A DNA stretch of 42,730 nucleotides from [Clostridium] methylpentosum DSM 5476 (GCA_000158655.1 EQ973338.1:309790-352519), one strand, 5' to 3'; numbered from the stretch's first letter, positions 15,827-26,534 are shown. Numbers and translations: made by a program. The notes: generated by a model from the sequence alone, not told the origin.

Positions 15827-15856
15827 GATTGCGCCGAAAAGAATTTCGACGCAATC
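15827..15856 (-). other. Intercistronic hairpin between dnaK and dnaJ
   Basis: A 13-bp stem (one G-U) is formed by GATTGCG...CGCAATC arms within 15827-15856, with no T-run after it in the minus direction. It may reduce dnaJ expression relative to dnaK or protect the dnaK 3' end. A second small hairpin CTGTC / GACAG follows. Confidence 0.5.
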
Positions 15857-15875
15857 CACTGGTCTTGTTAAAACT

Positions 15876-17723
<1,848 letters not shown>

Positions 17724-17797
17724 GATAGCTTCCTCCTAATAATCCTTACAACAGTATAATGGTTTGTTATCAATAAACTGTGAGTAAAAAGTGAACT

Positions 17798-18397
17798 TTA
17801 TGGATTGGCGACGACCACCATCGCGTGGCGGATGACCTTATCGCCCATCTTGTAGCCCTTTTGAAACACCTGACAGATGGTGTTTTCGCCGAAGTTTTCA
17901 TCCTCCACTTGGTTGACCGCGTTGTGTACCAGCGGATCAAACACCTGGTTGAGGGCTTCAATCTCGTGGACGTCCTGTTTGGCGAGGACCTCTCGGAACT
18001 GCTTGACAATCATCTCAATGCCGCTTTTAAAATCATTGTCCTCGACCGATGCTTCGAGGGCGCGCTCTAGGTTGTCGAGCACTGTGATAAAGGGAAGGAT
18101 GCAGTCGGCCGCCGCGTTTTTGTATGTCTCCGCCTTTTCGCGTTGGGTGCGTTTTCGAAAGTTGTCAAACTCGGCGAATTGGCGCAGCTCTTTGTCCTTG
18201 AGCTGGGCAACCTGTTCTTCCAACTCCTTAATCTTTGCGGTGAGGGAGTCGAGTTCGGTTTCGGCCTCAGCTGCCGCTTCTTCAGGCTGTGTGCTGTCAG
18301 TTTGTGCGTCGACAGCCTCCTCTTGGGTTTCGGCCTGAGCCGTGTTGTTTTTCTTGTCGTTTTTTTCTTCCTTGGAAACCTTCTTATCTTTTCCCAT
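17798..18397 (-). CDS. grpE: Nucleotide exchange factor GrpE
   Basis: GrpE releases ADP from DnaK. The 199-residue protein has a long disordered, K/E/A/Q-rich N-terminus (about 55 residues). A coiled-coil helix follows (LTAKIKELEEQVAQLKDKELRQFAEFDNFRKR), and then the beta-domain signature near the end (GYKMGDKVIRHAMVVVANP). Its start overlaps the hrcA stop region by 14 nt, so the two are coupled. The length fits the family. Confidence 0.97.
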   Translation of the reverse strand: MGKDKKVSKEEKNDKKNNTAQAETQEEAVDAQTDSTQPEEAAAEAETELDSLTAKIKELEEQVAQLKDKELRQFAEFDNFRKRTQREKAETYKNAAADCILPFITVLDNLERALEASVEDNDFKSGIEMIVKQFREVLAKQDVHEIEALNQVFDPLVHNAVNQVEDENFGENTICQVFQKGYKMGDKVIRHAMVVVANP

Positions 18398-19433
18398 CGG
18401 TCAGTTCCCCTTTCTTTCTATCTTCAATCATATCGTCAATCATGCGCGAAACGCTTTGCGAGAAGTACTCGATGTAGGGGATGATCTTGGCATAGTCGAG
18501 TCGGATAGGCCCGATGATGCCGAGCGACCCCATTGTTTCGCCCATTCCGTATTTGGTGAGAATCATGCTGGAATTGGTGATGGCAAATTTATCGGTTTCC
18601 TTGCCGAACACGATGTTGATGCCGTCAAATGCGCTGGTGAGGATTTTGTCAATTTCATTTTTCGCGCTCATAAAGCGCATGAGCTCCCCTGCGTCAAAGT
18701 CGCCGCAGCGCAGCAGGTTTGTTTCTCCTTTGATATCTACGTGGCGCCTGGAAATTTCATCCGATAGCTCGTAGGCCGCGTAGAGAAGCGGAGAGAGACT
18801 GAGCATGTAGCTGCCCATCGCCGCAGAGAGCTGCTGCATGACCGAGGGGCTGAAATCTTCCACCCGCAGGCCGAGCAGCTGTTGATTTAAAAGGTTTTCG
18901 AAGTACTCGAGTTGTTCATTGGAAAGATCAAATTCCAACCGGCAGATCTTGTTGCGCACTTCCCCTGCCGAGGTGATCATCAGCAGCGCGTAGAGCCGCT
19001 TGCCAGCCGGAACGACTTCCACCCGGGTGATGACGGAGAATTTTGGAAGATCGCTCGCGTTGACAACCGCACAGCCGGTGAGCTCTGCAAGCGCTTCAAG
19101 CGCATTGTCGAGCACTGTGCTCGCGGTGAGATTATCCTTGCCGATCATCTCGTCGATCTGCTCTTTTTCCTCTTCGGTCAGCTCGCGGGGGTGCATGAGG
19201 TTGCTGATGTACATCCGGTAGCCGAGATAGGTGGGTACCCGCCCCGCCGAAGCGTGGGGCTGCTCGAGAAAGCCGAGCTTTTCGAGGGTAGCCATATCGT
19301 TGCGAATCGTTGCAGAGGATACCGAATTGCCGAACATGGTAGCAATCGTTTTGGAACCGACCGGCTCGCCTGTCCTGATATATTCATCGACGACTGTTTC
19401 GAGAATCTTGAGCCGCCTGTCGTCGCTTTTCAT
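18384..19433 (-). CDS. hrcA: Heat-inducible transcription repressor HrcA
   Basis: HrcA represses class I heat-shock genes by binding CIRCE; it is kept active by GroEL in relatives. The 349 residues contain an N-terminal winged helix (RRLKILETVVDEYIRTGEPVGSKTIA...SSATIRNDMATLEKLGFLEQPHASAGRVPTYLGYRMY) that defines the family. A GAF-like middle and the C-terminal IIGPIRLDYAKIIPYIEYFSQSVSRM follow. The ATG at 19433 has AAAGGA 11 nt upstream. It heads the operon with grpE, dnaK and dnaJ, and a perfect CIRCE lies about 80 nt upstream, so it is autoregulated. Confidence 0.97.
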   Translation of the reverse strand: MKSDDRRLKILETVVDEYIRTGEPVGSKTIATMFGNSVSSATIRNDMATLEKLGFLEQPHASAGRVPTYLGYRMYISNLMHPRELTEEEKEQIDEMIGKDNLTASTVLDNALEALAELTGCAVVNASDLPKFSVITRVEVVPAGKRLYALLMITSAGEVRNKICRLEFDLSNEQLEYFENLLNQQLLGLRVEDFSPSVMQQLSAAMGSYMLSLSPLLYAAYELSDEISRRHVDIKGETNLLRCGDFDAGELMRFMSAKNEIDKILTSAFDGINIVFGKETDKFAITNSSMILTKYGMGETMGSLGIIGPIRLDYAKIIPYIEYFSQSVSRMIDDMIEDRKKGELTDGKR

Positions 19434-19511
19434 CCTGCTTCATGTCCTTTCTATCGTTTTCTTGATTTAGTGTAAGGCGTATCCTTGCAAATATGCGGTC
19501 AGACTTTGTTT

Positions 19512-19538
19512 TTAGCACTCTACATCTTTGAGTGCTAA
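19512..19538 (-). promoter_or_regulatory. CIRCE operator (HrcA-binding site)
   Basis: TTAGCACTC, nine bases, then GAGTGCTAA: a perfect match to the CIRCE consensus. It lies right after the -10 box of the hrcA promoter, where bound HrcA would block initiation. Confidence 0.97.
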
Positions 19539-19542
19539 ATAT

Positions 19543-19571
19543 AATATAGCACGCTCCCCTCTCATTGTCAA
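19543..19571 (-). promoter_or_regulatory. SigA-type promoter of hrcA-grpE-dnaK-dnaJ
   Basis: On the minus strand, a perfect TTGACA (19571-19566), a 17-nt spacer and TATATT (19548-19543). The start point falls within CIRCE. Confidence 0.9.
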
Positions 19572-20018
19572 GGGCAAAAAATAAATTTGAAAAACAGTTC
19601 AAATTCCGTTCACTGATCTGGCACAGATTTGTGACGATTGAAGCAAACAAAGAGGGACTGAACCAGATATGCCCCAGTCTTGTTGTCTGTTACGATATAG
19701 GCTGGCTTGATATTTCCTATTAAAATAGGACGATTGGTTGGCATAAGGGGACAGCGCACCTTATGCTGTGGGATAAGCTTTCAAACATCTGGCGAACAAG
19801 CCCAGTTGAATTGTATCCCGCAGGATTTTTAAAAAGTACCCTGTATCATTTGCTGTGGAGGGATGCCTTGGCGGTATTTGTCGCGCTGTATCAACACTTT
19901 GCCGAATAAGGAACCCCCAGTAAAGCCGGAGATTTTTTATATGCGGGCAAAGCCCTATATTTTTAGCCTGTGCGTCTCGTCGCGCAAATACGATCTGCCA
20001 GCCGCGAAAGTTCTGCCA
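19572..20018. other. Gene-free stretch upstream of the heat-shock promoter
   Basis: No supported gene. A minus-strand open frame runs through 19761-20201, but its upstream half is the decayed tnpA. The remainder has no recognisable similarity and is probably the 3' flank of the old insertion element. Confidence 0.35.
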
Positions 20019-20477
20019 CTTGTTACCTATAAACGGGTTTAAAAATTCCTCATCGTCAGTTGTTCTCCTGCCTTGTTCTCGTCCAGTTGATATGGTTGTT
20101 CCCCTCCATCTTCTTCGCATTCTTCTACTCGGTTTCCACACAATATCCTCGGCGCCAAAATTCCCGGTTTCGCTCAGTTCAGGGTACTTCTCGCAGATCA
20201 TCAGACTGCTCTTCCCTTTCAGTTACCACATGAAACTGGACACATCCACTTTCTTCGGTATTCCCACCTGTATATGCATATAGCCGGGACATACCTCTGC
20301 TTCTACGTTTCTTATCCCCAATTTCACAGCGTTCGCAAACTTTCTCCTATCTCTCGTCTTTTTTTCCATAGAATTTCTTTCTGCGATTCTTTTGGACAAA
20401 CACGATGTGGCTCTTGCTATTCCAGTTTGTATACCCTAAGGGGGCAGGTTCTGCGATAAACTGTTTACGTCATTCAT
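20019..20477 (-). pseudogene. tnpA: Decayed IS200/IS605-type transposase TnpA
   Basis: Segments of a Y1 HUH transposase of the IS200 type can be read in shifting minus-strand frames. MNDVNSLS is at the start (20477), then SHIVFVQKNRRKKFYG, VEAEVCPGYMHIQVGIPKKVDVSSFM, LKGKSSLMI and REFWRRGYCVETE. An end resembling DEEFLNPFIGNK follows. The frame is broken by at least two frameshifts and stops, including TAA after SSFMW. The HUH histidine pair is not intact (YMHIQV where relatives have HIHMLV). The gene is clearly inactive. A hairpin AAACCGCC / GGCGGTTT (20593-20600 with 20612-20619) upstream may be the left-end hairpin of the element. No tnpB is seen. Confidence 0.8.
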
Positions 20478-21008
20478 TGACCTCTCTTTGCTTTTTATCG
20501 TGCAGTTCTTCTAATGCAACGGGGATTTTTCTGTCTGCATCATCGCTATTTGGCTTCTGTGCTTTGCCTAGCGTGTGGTTTTCTGCATACAAAAACCGCC
20601 CGATGTCAGCAGGCGGTTTTGGAAGGTTTAGAGTTACGTCATCAACCCTTGGTTCTGTTGGAGGAATACGGGCTTTCACAGAAGGCTGACCGGGTGGACT
20701 CGCATGGGATTTCAAGAGATTTATTTGATTCCGGATTGCTGGGATACGAGTTGCCATAAGACCTTCTTAGTCCACTCTGAGCTGGTGTGTGCCAGCGCGG
20801 TTTTGATTCTAAGGCAGTCCTGACAAGCGGTCACAGAAAACTTTCTTTATTTAAAAACAGGTTGCACAACCTGCTCAGAAAAGAGAAGAGATGTTATAGC
20901 CTAGCCTTCCATCACCAGGATTCTTTTATACCGAATCCTCAGGGGGAAGTTGGCTGGGCTCCTTTGAATTGAACCAAAGCAGTCGGCAGTGGGGTCTAGA
21001 CAGTGGGT
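20478..21008. other. Flank of the IS200 remnant, no supported gene
   Basis: This stretch contains the hairpin at 20593-20619, which is T-rich on both sides and could terminate transcription. A 95-codon minus frame (20757-20470) and an 81-codon plus frame (20514-20759) overlap here. Neither has a convincing ribosome-binding site or recognisable family. Confidence 0.3.
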
Positions 21009-21809
21009 TTACAGTCCTTTTTGCTTCAGTCCCTCTGCAATCGTCTGGTAGAACTGGCGGATGTCCAGGCCGGGCAGGTCCCTCCTGCGCATGTCGACGA
21101 TGTCGGCGTGGGAGACGCCCCGGCGGACCTGAGTGGAAACGACGCCTTGAAATTCCCCCCATGCGGCTGAGTCGGCGGCCACGAGGCCGTCATTTTCCCC
21201 CTCGACGCGACGGATGACAAAATAGGAAAACGCCATCATCCAGTCGCTGCGGCAGCAGGACATCGAGCTCGCATAACTCTGATAGTAAACATTCGGATCA
21301 TTGGGGCAGGTGCGGTTGAACTCCTCGCACCAGGCAGAGGTGAACTGTCGGCTCGAGTGAAAAAAATCAGGGTGCTTGTCTCCCCACAGCCGGAACCAGC
21401 CGTTGACAAAGAGGGAGAGGAATTTGTGCATCCACTGCGGCGGCTTGGTGAGGGCGTCCATCGTTCTGGAGCCGTGGTGCGGGGTGGAGATGGTGGTGAG
21501 CGACGCAATTTTTCCGGTGAGCATCGGATGGTGAATAACCTGGCGCGCTTCGATCCCCCCGCGGGAATGCGCGATAAGGTTGACCTTGTCTGCTCCCGCA
21601 TCGCTGAGCGCGTGAAGAATATTGTCTTTGAGCAGTTCGACGTTGGTTTCGAGCGCGCCCCACGCGTCCTGACGGCTGCAATAGACCTGTGCGCCCTCTT
21701 CCCGCAGCGCGGCGGGGATTCTCCCCCAGTATCCGATTTTGTTGTTGTCGCGATAGCCTGAGCCGTGGATCAGGACAATCGGGTACTGAGTGGCGCAGCG
21801 GCTACGCAT
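21009..21809 (-). CDS. Lipase-like alpha/beta hydrolase (triacylglycerol lipase family)
   Basis: This 266-residue protein is related to the bacterial true-lipase family. YPIVLIHGSGY (residues 9-19) forms the oxyanion loop. AHSRGG with Ser82 is the nucleophile elbow (AHSxGG variant), ISTPHHGS follows as in lipases, Asp is in GENDGLV, and His is in VSHADIVD. There is no signal peptide or membrane helix, so it should be cytoplasmic, unlike secreted Pseudomonas-type lipases. The natural substrate is unknown. Its ATG (21809) overlaps the last codons of tex by 8 nt, so expression is coupled to tex. Confidence 0.82.
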   Translation of the reverse strand: MRSRCATQYPIVLIHGSGYRDNNKIGYWGRIPAALREEGAQVYCSRQDAWGALETNVELLKDNILHALSDAGADKVNLIAHSRGGIEARQVIHHPMLTGKIASLTTISTPHHGSRTMDALTKPPQWMHKFLSLFVNGWFRLWGDKHPDFFHSSRQFTSAWCEEFNRTCPNDPNVYYQSYASSMSCCRSDWMMAFSYFVIRRVEGENDGLVAADSAAWGEFQGVVSTQVRRGVSHADIVDMRRRDLPGLDIRQFYQTIAEGLKQKGL

Positions 21810-23955
21810 CTGTCTTGGGACGGCCCTTCATGGTCAGCGAGATCCGCTTGCGTTTGAGGTCGACGTCGAGCACCCAAACGGTTACAACGTCTCCGACCTT
21901 GACGACGTCGAGCGGGTGTTTGACAAACCGGTTTGCGAGCTGGCTGACGTGGACCAGGCCGTCCTCATGCACCCCGATGTCGACAAACGCGCCGAAATCG
22001 ATGACGTTGCGCACCGTCCCCTTGAGTTCCATTCCCGGCTTGAGATCCTTGAGCTCGAGCACGTCAGAGCGCAGCAGCGGCTTGGGCAGCTCGTCGCGGG
22101 GGTCGCGTCCAGGTTTCATCAGCTCGCTGACGATGTCGCGCAGCGTCGGCTCTCCCGCACCGATCTGCTCGCTCAGTTTATTGTAACCAATCCGGTTCGC
22201 CTGTTCGGGGAGTCCGGCCAGGCTACCAGAAGCCACATCGTCCAGGGTGTAACCGCAGATGTGCAGCAGCTCCTTAGCTGCCTTGTAGCTTTCAGGGTGT
22301 ACCGCCGTGTTGTCGAGCAGGTTGTCCCCCGCGGGGATGCGCAAAAAGCCGGCGCACTGTTCATACGCCTTTTTGCCGAGCTTGGCGACCTTGAGAAATT
22401 GCCTGCGGTCGGTGAAGCTACCGTTTTCGTCCCGGTAGGCGGTGATGTTTTTGGCAACGCCTGCGTTGATGCCGGATACTCGGGCGAGTAACGGCTGGGA
22501 GGCAGTGTTGACGTCTACGCCCACCTGGTTGACACAGGATTCCACCACTCCGCCGAGCGCTTCGTCCATCCGCGCTTTGGGCATGTCGTGCTGGTACTGG
22601 CCCACCCCGATTGCCTTGGGATCGATTTTCACCAGCTCTGCAAGCGGGTCCTGGAGCCGCCGGGCAATCGAGACTGCGCTGCGCAGCGAAACGTCAAACT
22701 GCGGGAATTCCTCCGCCGCGAGCTTGGAGGCGGAGTAGACCGATGCTCCCGCCTCGCTGACAACCATGTAGGATACTTTGTGCGGCAGCTCTTTGAGCAG
22801 CTCTGCGATGAACGCCTCGCTCTCCCGTGAAGCGGTTCCGTTGCCGATGGCGATGGTGGTGACATGGTGTTTTTCAATGAGTCCGGAGAGAATCTGTTTC
22901 GCTTCCCGGGTCTTGTTGTGCGGCTGGGTGGGGTAGACGACTGTCGTGTCGAGCACCTTGCCGGTGTCGTCAACCACTGCGACCTTGCACCCGGTGCGGT
23001 AACCGGGATCAAACCCAAGTGTAACCGTCCCTTTTACAGGTGGCTGCATGAGAAGCTGACGCAGGTTGAGGGAAAACACCTTGATCGCCGCTTCGCTCGC
23101 CTGCTCGGTAAGATGGCTGCGGATTTCCCGCTCAAGGGAGGGAAAGATAAGGCGGTCAAACCCATCCTCACAGGCGGCTGAAACCAGATCAGAGCAGGCG
23201 CCGCTGCCCTTGACATAGGCGCGACGCAGGAGTGAAACCGCCTCCGGTTTGTTGACGCTGACCGAGACTTTGAGCAGGCCCTCTCGTTCTCCCCGGTCAA
23301 TGGCGAGTACCCGATGTCCAGCGATCTTATTGATTGGTTCCGAAAAGTCGTAATACATGGTATAGACCGAATCAGCATCCGAATTCGCTGCCTTGGATAC
23401 CACACTCCCGTTTTGGAACAGAAAGGAGCGCAGCCGTTTGCGCAGCGCGGCGTCGTCTGAAATGTCCTCTGCAAGGATATCCTGTGCACCCTGAAGGGCA
23501 TCCTGCACAGTTGGCACTTCTTCGGTTACAAACCCGGCTGCCGTCTGTTCAAGGTCAATGCCCCGCTGCTCTAAAATCTGCTTGGCGAGGGGTTCGAGTC
23601 CCTTGGCGCGCGCGATTGAGGCGCGGGTCTTGCGTTTGGGCTTATAGGGGCGGTAGAGGTCTTCGATTTCGGTGAGAGTCTTGGCGGCGCCGATTGCGTC
23701 GGAGAGTTCGCTTGTGAGCTTGCCCTGTGCTTCGATCGAGGCAGTGACCTCCTCCCGGCGCTTTTGTAGATTGCGCAGATAGGTGAGTCGGTCGCTCAGC
23801 TCCCGCAGCAGCTGGTCGTCGAGCGAGCCGGTTGCCTCCTTGCGGTAGCGGGCGATAAACGGAATGGTGTTGCCGTCGTCGATGAGCTTGACGGTGGCCT
23901 CAATTTGCCAAGGTTTTAGACGAAATTCCTGTTCGAGCTGTTGATGGATGGACAT
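21802..23955 (-). CDS. tex: RNA-binding protein Tex (S1 domain transcription accessory protein)
   Basis: Tex is a conserved cytoplasmic nucleic-acid-binding protein related to eukaryotic Spt6. The 717-residue product has the N-terminal helical Tex_N domain (MSIHQQLEQEFRLKPWQIEATVKLIDDGNTIPFIARYRKEATG). A YqgF/RNase H-like domain follows (GFDPGYRTGCKVAVVDDTG), then tandem helix-hairpin-helix motifs (GVDVNTASQPLLARVSGI). A C-terminal S1 domain (GTVRNVIDFGAFVDIGVHEDGLVHVSQ) ends in KRKRISLTMKGRPKTDA. An open frame extends upstream, but the ATG at 23955 has AGGAA upstream and fits the family start. Its promoter lies at 24055-24083, inside the end of the preceding gene. Confidence 0.95.
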   Translation of the reverse strand: MSIHQQLEQEFRLKPWQIEATVKLIDDGNTIPFIARYRKEATGSLDDQLLRELSDRLTYLRNLQKRREEVTASIEAQGKLTSELSDAIGAAKTLTEIEDLYRPYKPKRKTRASIARAKGLEPLAKQILEQRGIDLEQTAAGFVTEEVPTVQDALQGAQDILAEDISDDAALRKRLRSFLFQNGSVVSKAANSDADSVYTMYYDFSEPINKIAGHRVLAIDRGEREGLLKVSVSVNKPEAVSLLRRAYVKGSGACSDLVSAACEDGFDRLIFPSLEREIRSHLTEQASEAAIKVFSLNLRQLLMQPPVKGTVTLGFDPGYRTGCKVAVVDDTGKVLDTTVVYPTQPHNKTREAKQILSGLIEKHHVTTIAIGNGTASRESEAFIAELLKELPHKVSYMVVSEAGASVYSASKLAAEEFPQFDVSLRSAVSIARRLQDPLAELVKIDPKAIGVGQYQHDMPKARMDEALGGVVESCVNQVGVDVNTASQPLLARVSGINAGVAKNITAYRDENGSFTDRRQFLKVAKLGKKAYEQCAGFLRIPAGDNLLDNTAVHPESYKAAKELLHICGYTLDDVASGSLAGLPEQANRIGYNKLSEQIGAGEPTLRDIVSELMKPGRDPRDELPKPLLRSDVLELKDLKPGMELKGTVRNVIDFGAFVDIGVHEDGLVHVSQLANRFVKHPLDVVKVGDVVTVWVLDVDLKRKRISLTMKGRPKTDA

Positions 23956-24006
23956 TGTGTTTCCTGCCTTTTCAATAGAATCCCAAACGGGTGGGGTTGC
24001 AGATGA

Positions 24007-24040
24007 AAAACTTGCCGCTTCGGGGGAAACGGCAAGTTTT
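24007..24040 (-). terminator. Terminator hairpin behind DUF4340 and inside the tex leader
   Basis: An 11-bp perfect stem AAAACTTGCCG / CGGCAAGTTTT has a 12-nt loop and is followed by TTTTT in the minus direction. It should end the ABC-GldG-DUF4340 transcript. It also lies immediately downstream of the tex promoter. Confidence 0.8.
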
Positions 24041-24054
24041 GGGTTGTGTATTCT

Positions 24055-24083
24055 ATTATCGCGCGAAATTGACGCAATGTCAA
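24055..24083 (-). promoter_or_regulatory. tex promoter
   Basis: On the minus strand, a perfect TTGACA (24083-24078), a 17-nt spacer and GATAAT (24060-24055). The -35 box overlaps the stop codon of the DUF4340 gene. Transcription would start near 24048, directly before the terminator-like hairpin. Confidence 0.75.
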
Positions 24084-25093
24084 TATTGGAGGTTGAGCCA
24101 GCCGAGGTTGTCGATCGAGACAGTGTAAATGACATCCCGCCCTTCGAGCTGAATGTAGTAGCTCCCGGTTCCTCCGAGGCCGAGGGTGTCCTCCTCCTCG
24201 GAGTATTCGATTCCCTTTCCGATGAGCAGGGTGTAGTCGCTCCCGTTGATGGTGTAGCGGATGCGTGCGGTGGGCTGAGAGAACCCGTATTCGGTCATCT
24301 GGTCAGGGCTCGGGTGAATTGCCACCGTTTCGTCGGCCGAGAAGCTGGAGATCAGGGCGAGCAGCGTCTTGGCGTCCTCTTCCGCAAGTTGATACTCCCT
24401 GGGGGAGGTCAGCCAGAGCGCGGTGCTCTCTGCGTCCTCCTCGTTCGCCCGCCGCTCGACGGTGTAGCTCGTGCCGTCCTCGTACCGCTCGATCGAGACC
24501 GACTCAATCCCCGGCGTGCTGTCCGAGTCGATTTTGGGCACAAGGGAGAGATCGACGTAGGAGAGCAGGTCCCGGGTGAACTTCTGGCCGTTGATCGCCG
24601 AGCAGATATAGATAGAACTGTCGTTGTCCAGCTTGCAGTAAACCCCTGTTCCGTCGGTGGTGACATTGCCCACAAGAAGCAGGGTGGAGCTGCCGTCCGC
24701 ATAGCTGATCTGGGCTTTTGCCGCGGGCTCTTCCAGCCCGTACACCGAAAGCTCTTTTGGATTTTCAAGCTTTTGGGTGTACTCGAGCTTTGCACAGATC
24801 GACATCAGGTCGCTGTACTTTGTCTGGGACTGCGGGATTCCCTCCAGGTCGGCGATCTGCCACTGGGCGTCCTCCCCGCTTCCCTCCACAGGGAGGATGG
24901 TATAGCTCTCATTTGGCGTTTGAACCGCAATGGAAGTCACCTGTTGGTCGCTTTGCAGCAGAATTTTTTCTTCGCTGCTGCTCAGCTGAGCGGCGTCCTC
25001 AGGGGAATTGGTTGCAAGCAGGAGGATGAGAACAGCCGAGAGCAGGACAAGCGCCACGACGGCAATCAACAGGGATTTTTTCTTGTTCTGCAT
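24080..25093 (-). CDS. DUF4340 membrane-anchored protein
   Basis: A 337-residue protein with one N-terminal membrane helix (residues 7-27, KKSLLIAVVALVLLSAVLILLLA). An extracytoplasmic portion rich in beta strands and acidic residues follows, containing repeated units such as YGLEEPAAKAQISYADGSSTLLLVG and YGFSQPTARIRYTINGSDYTLLIG. These repeats are the DUF4340 signature. The gene starts 4 nt after the GldG-like gene and closes the ABC operon. The function of DUF4340 is unknown. Its constant company with GldG and ABC-2 permeases suggests a part of the same envelope complex. Confidence 0.85.
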   Translation of the reverse strand: MQNKKKSLLIAVVALVLLSAVLILLLATNSPEDAAQLSSSEEKILLQSDQQVTSIAVQTPNESYTILPVEGSGEDAQWQIADLEGIPQSQTKYSDLMSICAKLEYTQKLENPKELSVYGLEEPAAKAQISYADGSSTLLLVGNVTTDGTGVYCKLDNDSSIYICSAINGQKFTRDLLSYVDLSLVPKIDSDSTPGIESVSIERYEDGTSYTVERRANEEDAESTALWLTSPREYQLAEEDAKTLLALISSFSADETVAIHPSPDQMTEYGFSQPTARIRYTINGSDYTLLIGKGIEYSEEEDTLGLGGTGSYYIQLEGRDVIYTVSIDNLGWLNLQY

Positions 25094-25097
25094 GATT

Positions 25098-26522
25098 TTA
25101 CCGGTTCCTCCTTCTCAGCCACACGACGAGGCCCACGATGAGGACAGCGGCTGGGATCAGGATCACAAACACCACCATGATCAGCATCGCCTGCAGAAGG
25201 TTGATGTTGAGCAGGCTGGGAGTCAGCGATTTGGAGACGATCTGGAGATCGCTCTGCTTGTTGGCCGCGGTGTTGATCACTGAGAGGGCAAAATCGCCGT
25301 TGTTGAGCCCGGCCGCCTCGAGGAGCTGGAACAGCTCGATGGAGGAGAATGCGACGATGCGGGAAGTGGCGCCATCCGATGTTTTTTCGGCGGCAAGGGT
25401 GACCTCAAACGAGGTCAGATCATTGTTGGTTGCGCTCCAGTTGCTCGACGCATCTGAGGGGCGCAGCGCGACGGTGTCGCTCGTGCTCATCACCGGGGTG
25501 ACGGTGACGTTTGGCTCGGTCGGTATTGCCTGGCTCATCGGCTTGAGGTTGGGGGCGAGCACCTGGAGATTTGGGTTGGCGATCCGTTCAGTGTAGGCGT
25601 TCTGCCCTGGGAACACAAACGGTTCGTTTTGGAATTGATACAGCAGGCTCTGATCGTACTCGAGCACTAGGCCGCTCTGGAGCTGGATACCCCATTTGAG
25701 CAAAAACGCTTCGAGCTTTGGCAGGTCTGGTTGCGCGGCAGAAGCGATGTACACAATCGCCTTGCCGTATTTCCCGTCGTTGTTGAGGTAGGATTCGAGC
25801 GCTGCAATCTCTTCGTCGGTGAAGTCCACCACCGGCGCTCCAATAATCACAAGGTCAGCGGAAGAGTCGATCTCTCCGTTTAGCAGCGACGCCTCGGAAA
25901 CGTCGTAATTGTTTTTTTCAAGGAGCGAGACGAGCACGTCAAGGGAGTTTTCCTGGTGGTTGGTGATCATCACCGCACTCGCGGGATTTGCCCCCGAGAT
26001 GTATTCAAGGGCGCTCGCGACCGACTGTTCCACCTTGGAGCTGATGCCGATCGCCTGATAGGTTTCAGTGTCGTAGTTCTGTTCAAACAGATCGGTTGCA
26101 GTCAGGTGTTTGTACCTTCCGTTGTCCCCCGCAACGATGATGTCCCCTGTGGCAAGGCTTTCGTTGGGGAATTTGGTCTGAAAATCGGGGCTTTCGGAGA
26201 GGTTGATGTATTCGGTTGTGATCGAACTGTTTTGCTTGCGGAATTTTTCGATCATCTGATACGCCTGGCCGTATTCAGTGGAGGCGGTTTTGAAGAGATC
26301 TTCGTCCGCGAGCACATAGATCGTGGTCTTTTCTCCATAGCCCTTGAGGTAGTCGGTGGTCTGGTCGGACATCTCATAGATTTTGTTGCCCGTCACGTCG
26401 ATGGAGAGATCAAATCGTTCGATCAGGATGGTGGCCACAATGTTGACGAGCACCACGACGACGAGAAAAACCGCCGTGAGCGCAGCGGCGAGCGAGCCGT
26501 GTTTGAGTTTCTTGCTTTTCAT
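25098..26522 (-). CDS. GldG-like auxiliary component of an ABC-2 transporter
   Basis: This 474-residue protein has an N-terminal helix (LAAALTAVFLVVVVLVNIVATILI, residues 11-34) and a large outside domain of the ABC_transp_aux/GldG type. Its features include DVTGNKIYEMSDQTTDYLKGYGEKTTIYVLADED, a VSALEYI-like block, and DLVIIGAPVVDFTDEEIAALESYLNNDGK. A C-terminal helix (MVVFVILIPAAVLIVGLVVWL) is followed by RRRNR. GldG in Bacteroidetes works with GldA and GldF in gliding. In Firmicutes the same set is common and its job is unknown, so motility should not be inferred. It lies between the permease and DUF4340 genes. Confidence 0.87.
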   Translation of the reverse strand: MKSKKLKHGSLAAALTAVFLVVVVLVNIVATILIERFDLSIDVTGNKIYEMSDQTTDYLKGYGEKTTIYVLADEDLFKTASTEYGQAYQMIEKFRKQNSSITTEYINLSESPDFQTKFPNESLATGDIIVAGDNGRYKHLTATDLFEQNYDTETYQAIGISSKVEQSVASALEYISGANPASAVMITNHQENSLDVLVSLLEKNNYDVSEASLLNGEIDSSADLVIIGAPVVDFTDEEIAALESYLNNDGKYGKAIVYIASAAQPDLPKLEAFLLKWGIQLQSGLVLEYDQSLLYQFQNEPFVFPGQNAYTERIANPNLQVLAPNLKPMSQAIPTEPNVTVTPVMSTSDTVALRPSDASSNWSATNNDLTSFEVTLAAEKTSDGATSRIVAFSSIELFQLLEAAGLNNGDFALSVINTAANKQSDLQIVSKSLTPSLLNINLLQAMLIMVVFVILIPAAVLIVGLVVWLRRRNR

Positions 26523-26534
26523 AGATTGCCCCTC

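Noticed and set aside
20470-20757. 95-codon minus-strand frame upstream of the IS200 remnant
   Set aside because: It spans a terminator-like hairpin, ends inside the tnpA start, has only a weak ribosome-binding site and resembles nothing recognisable.
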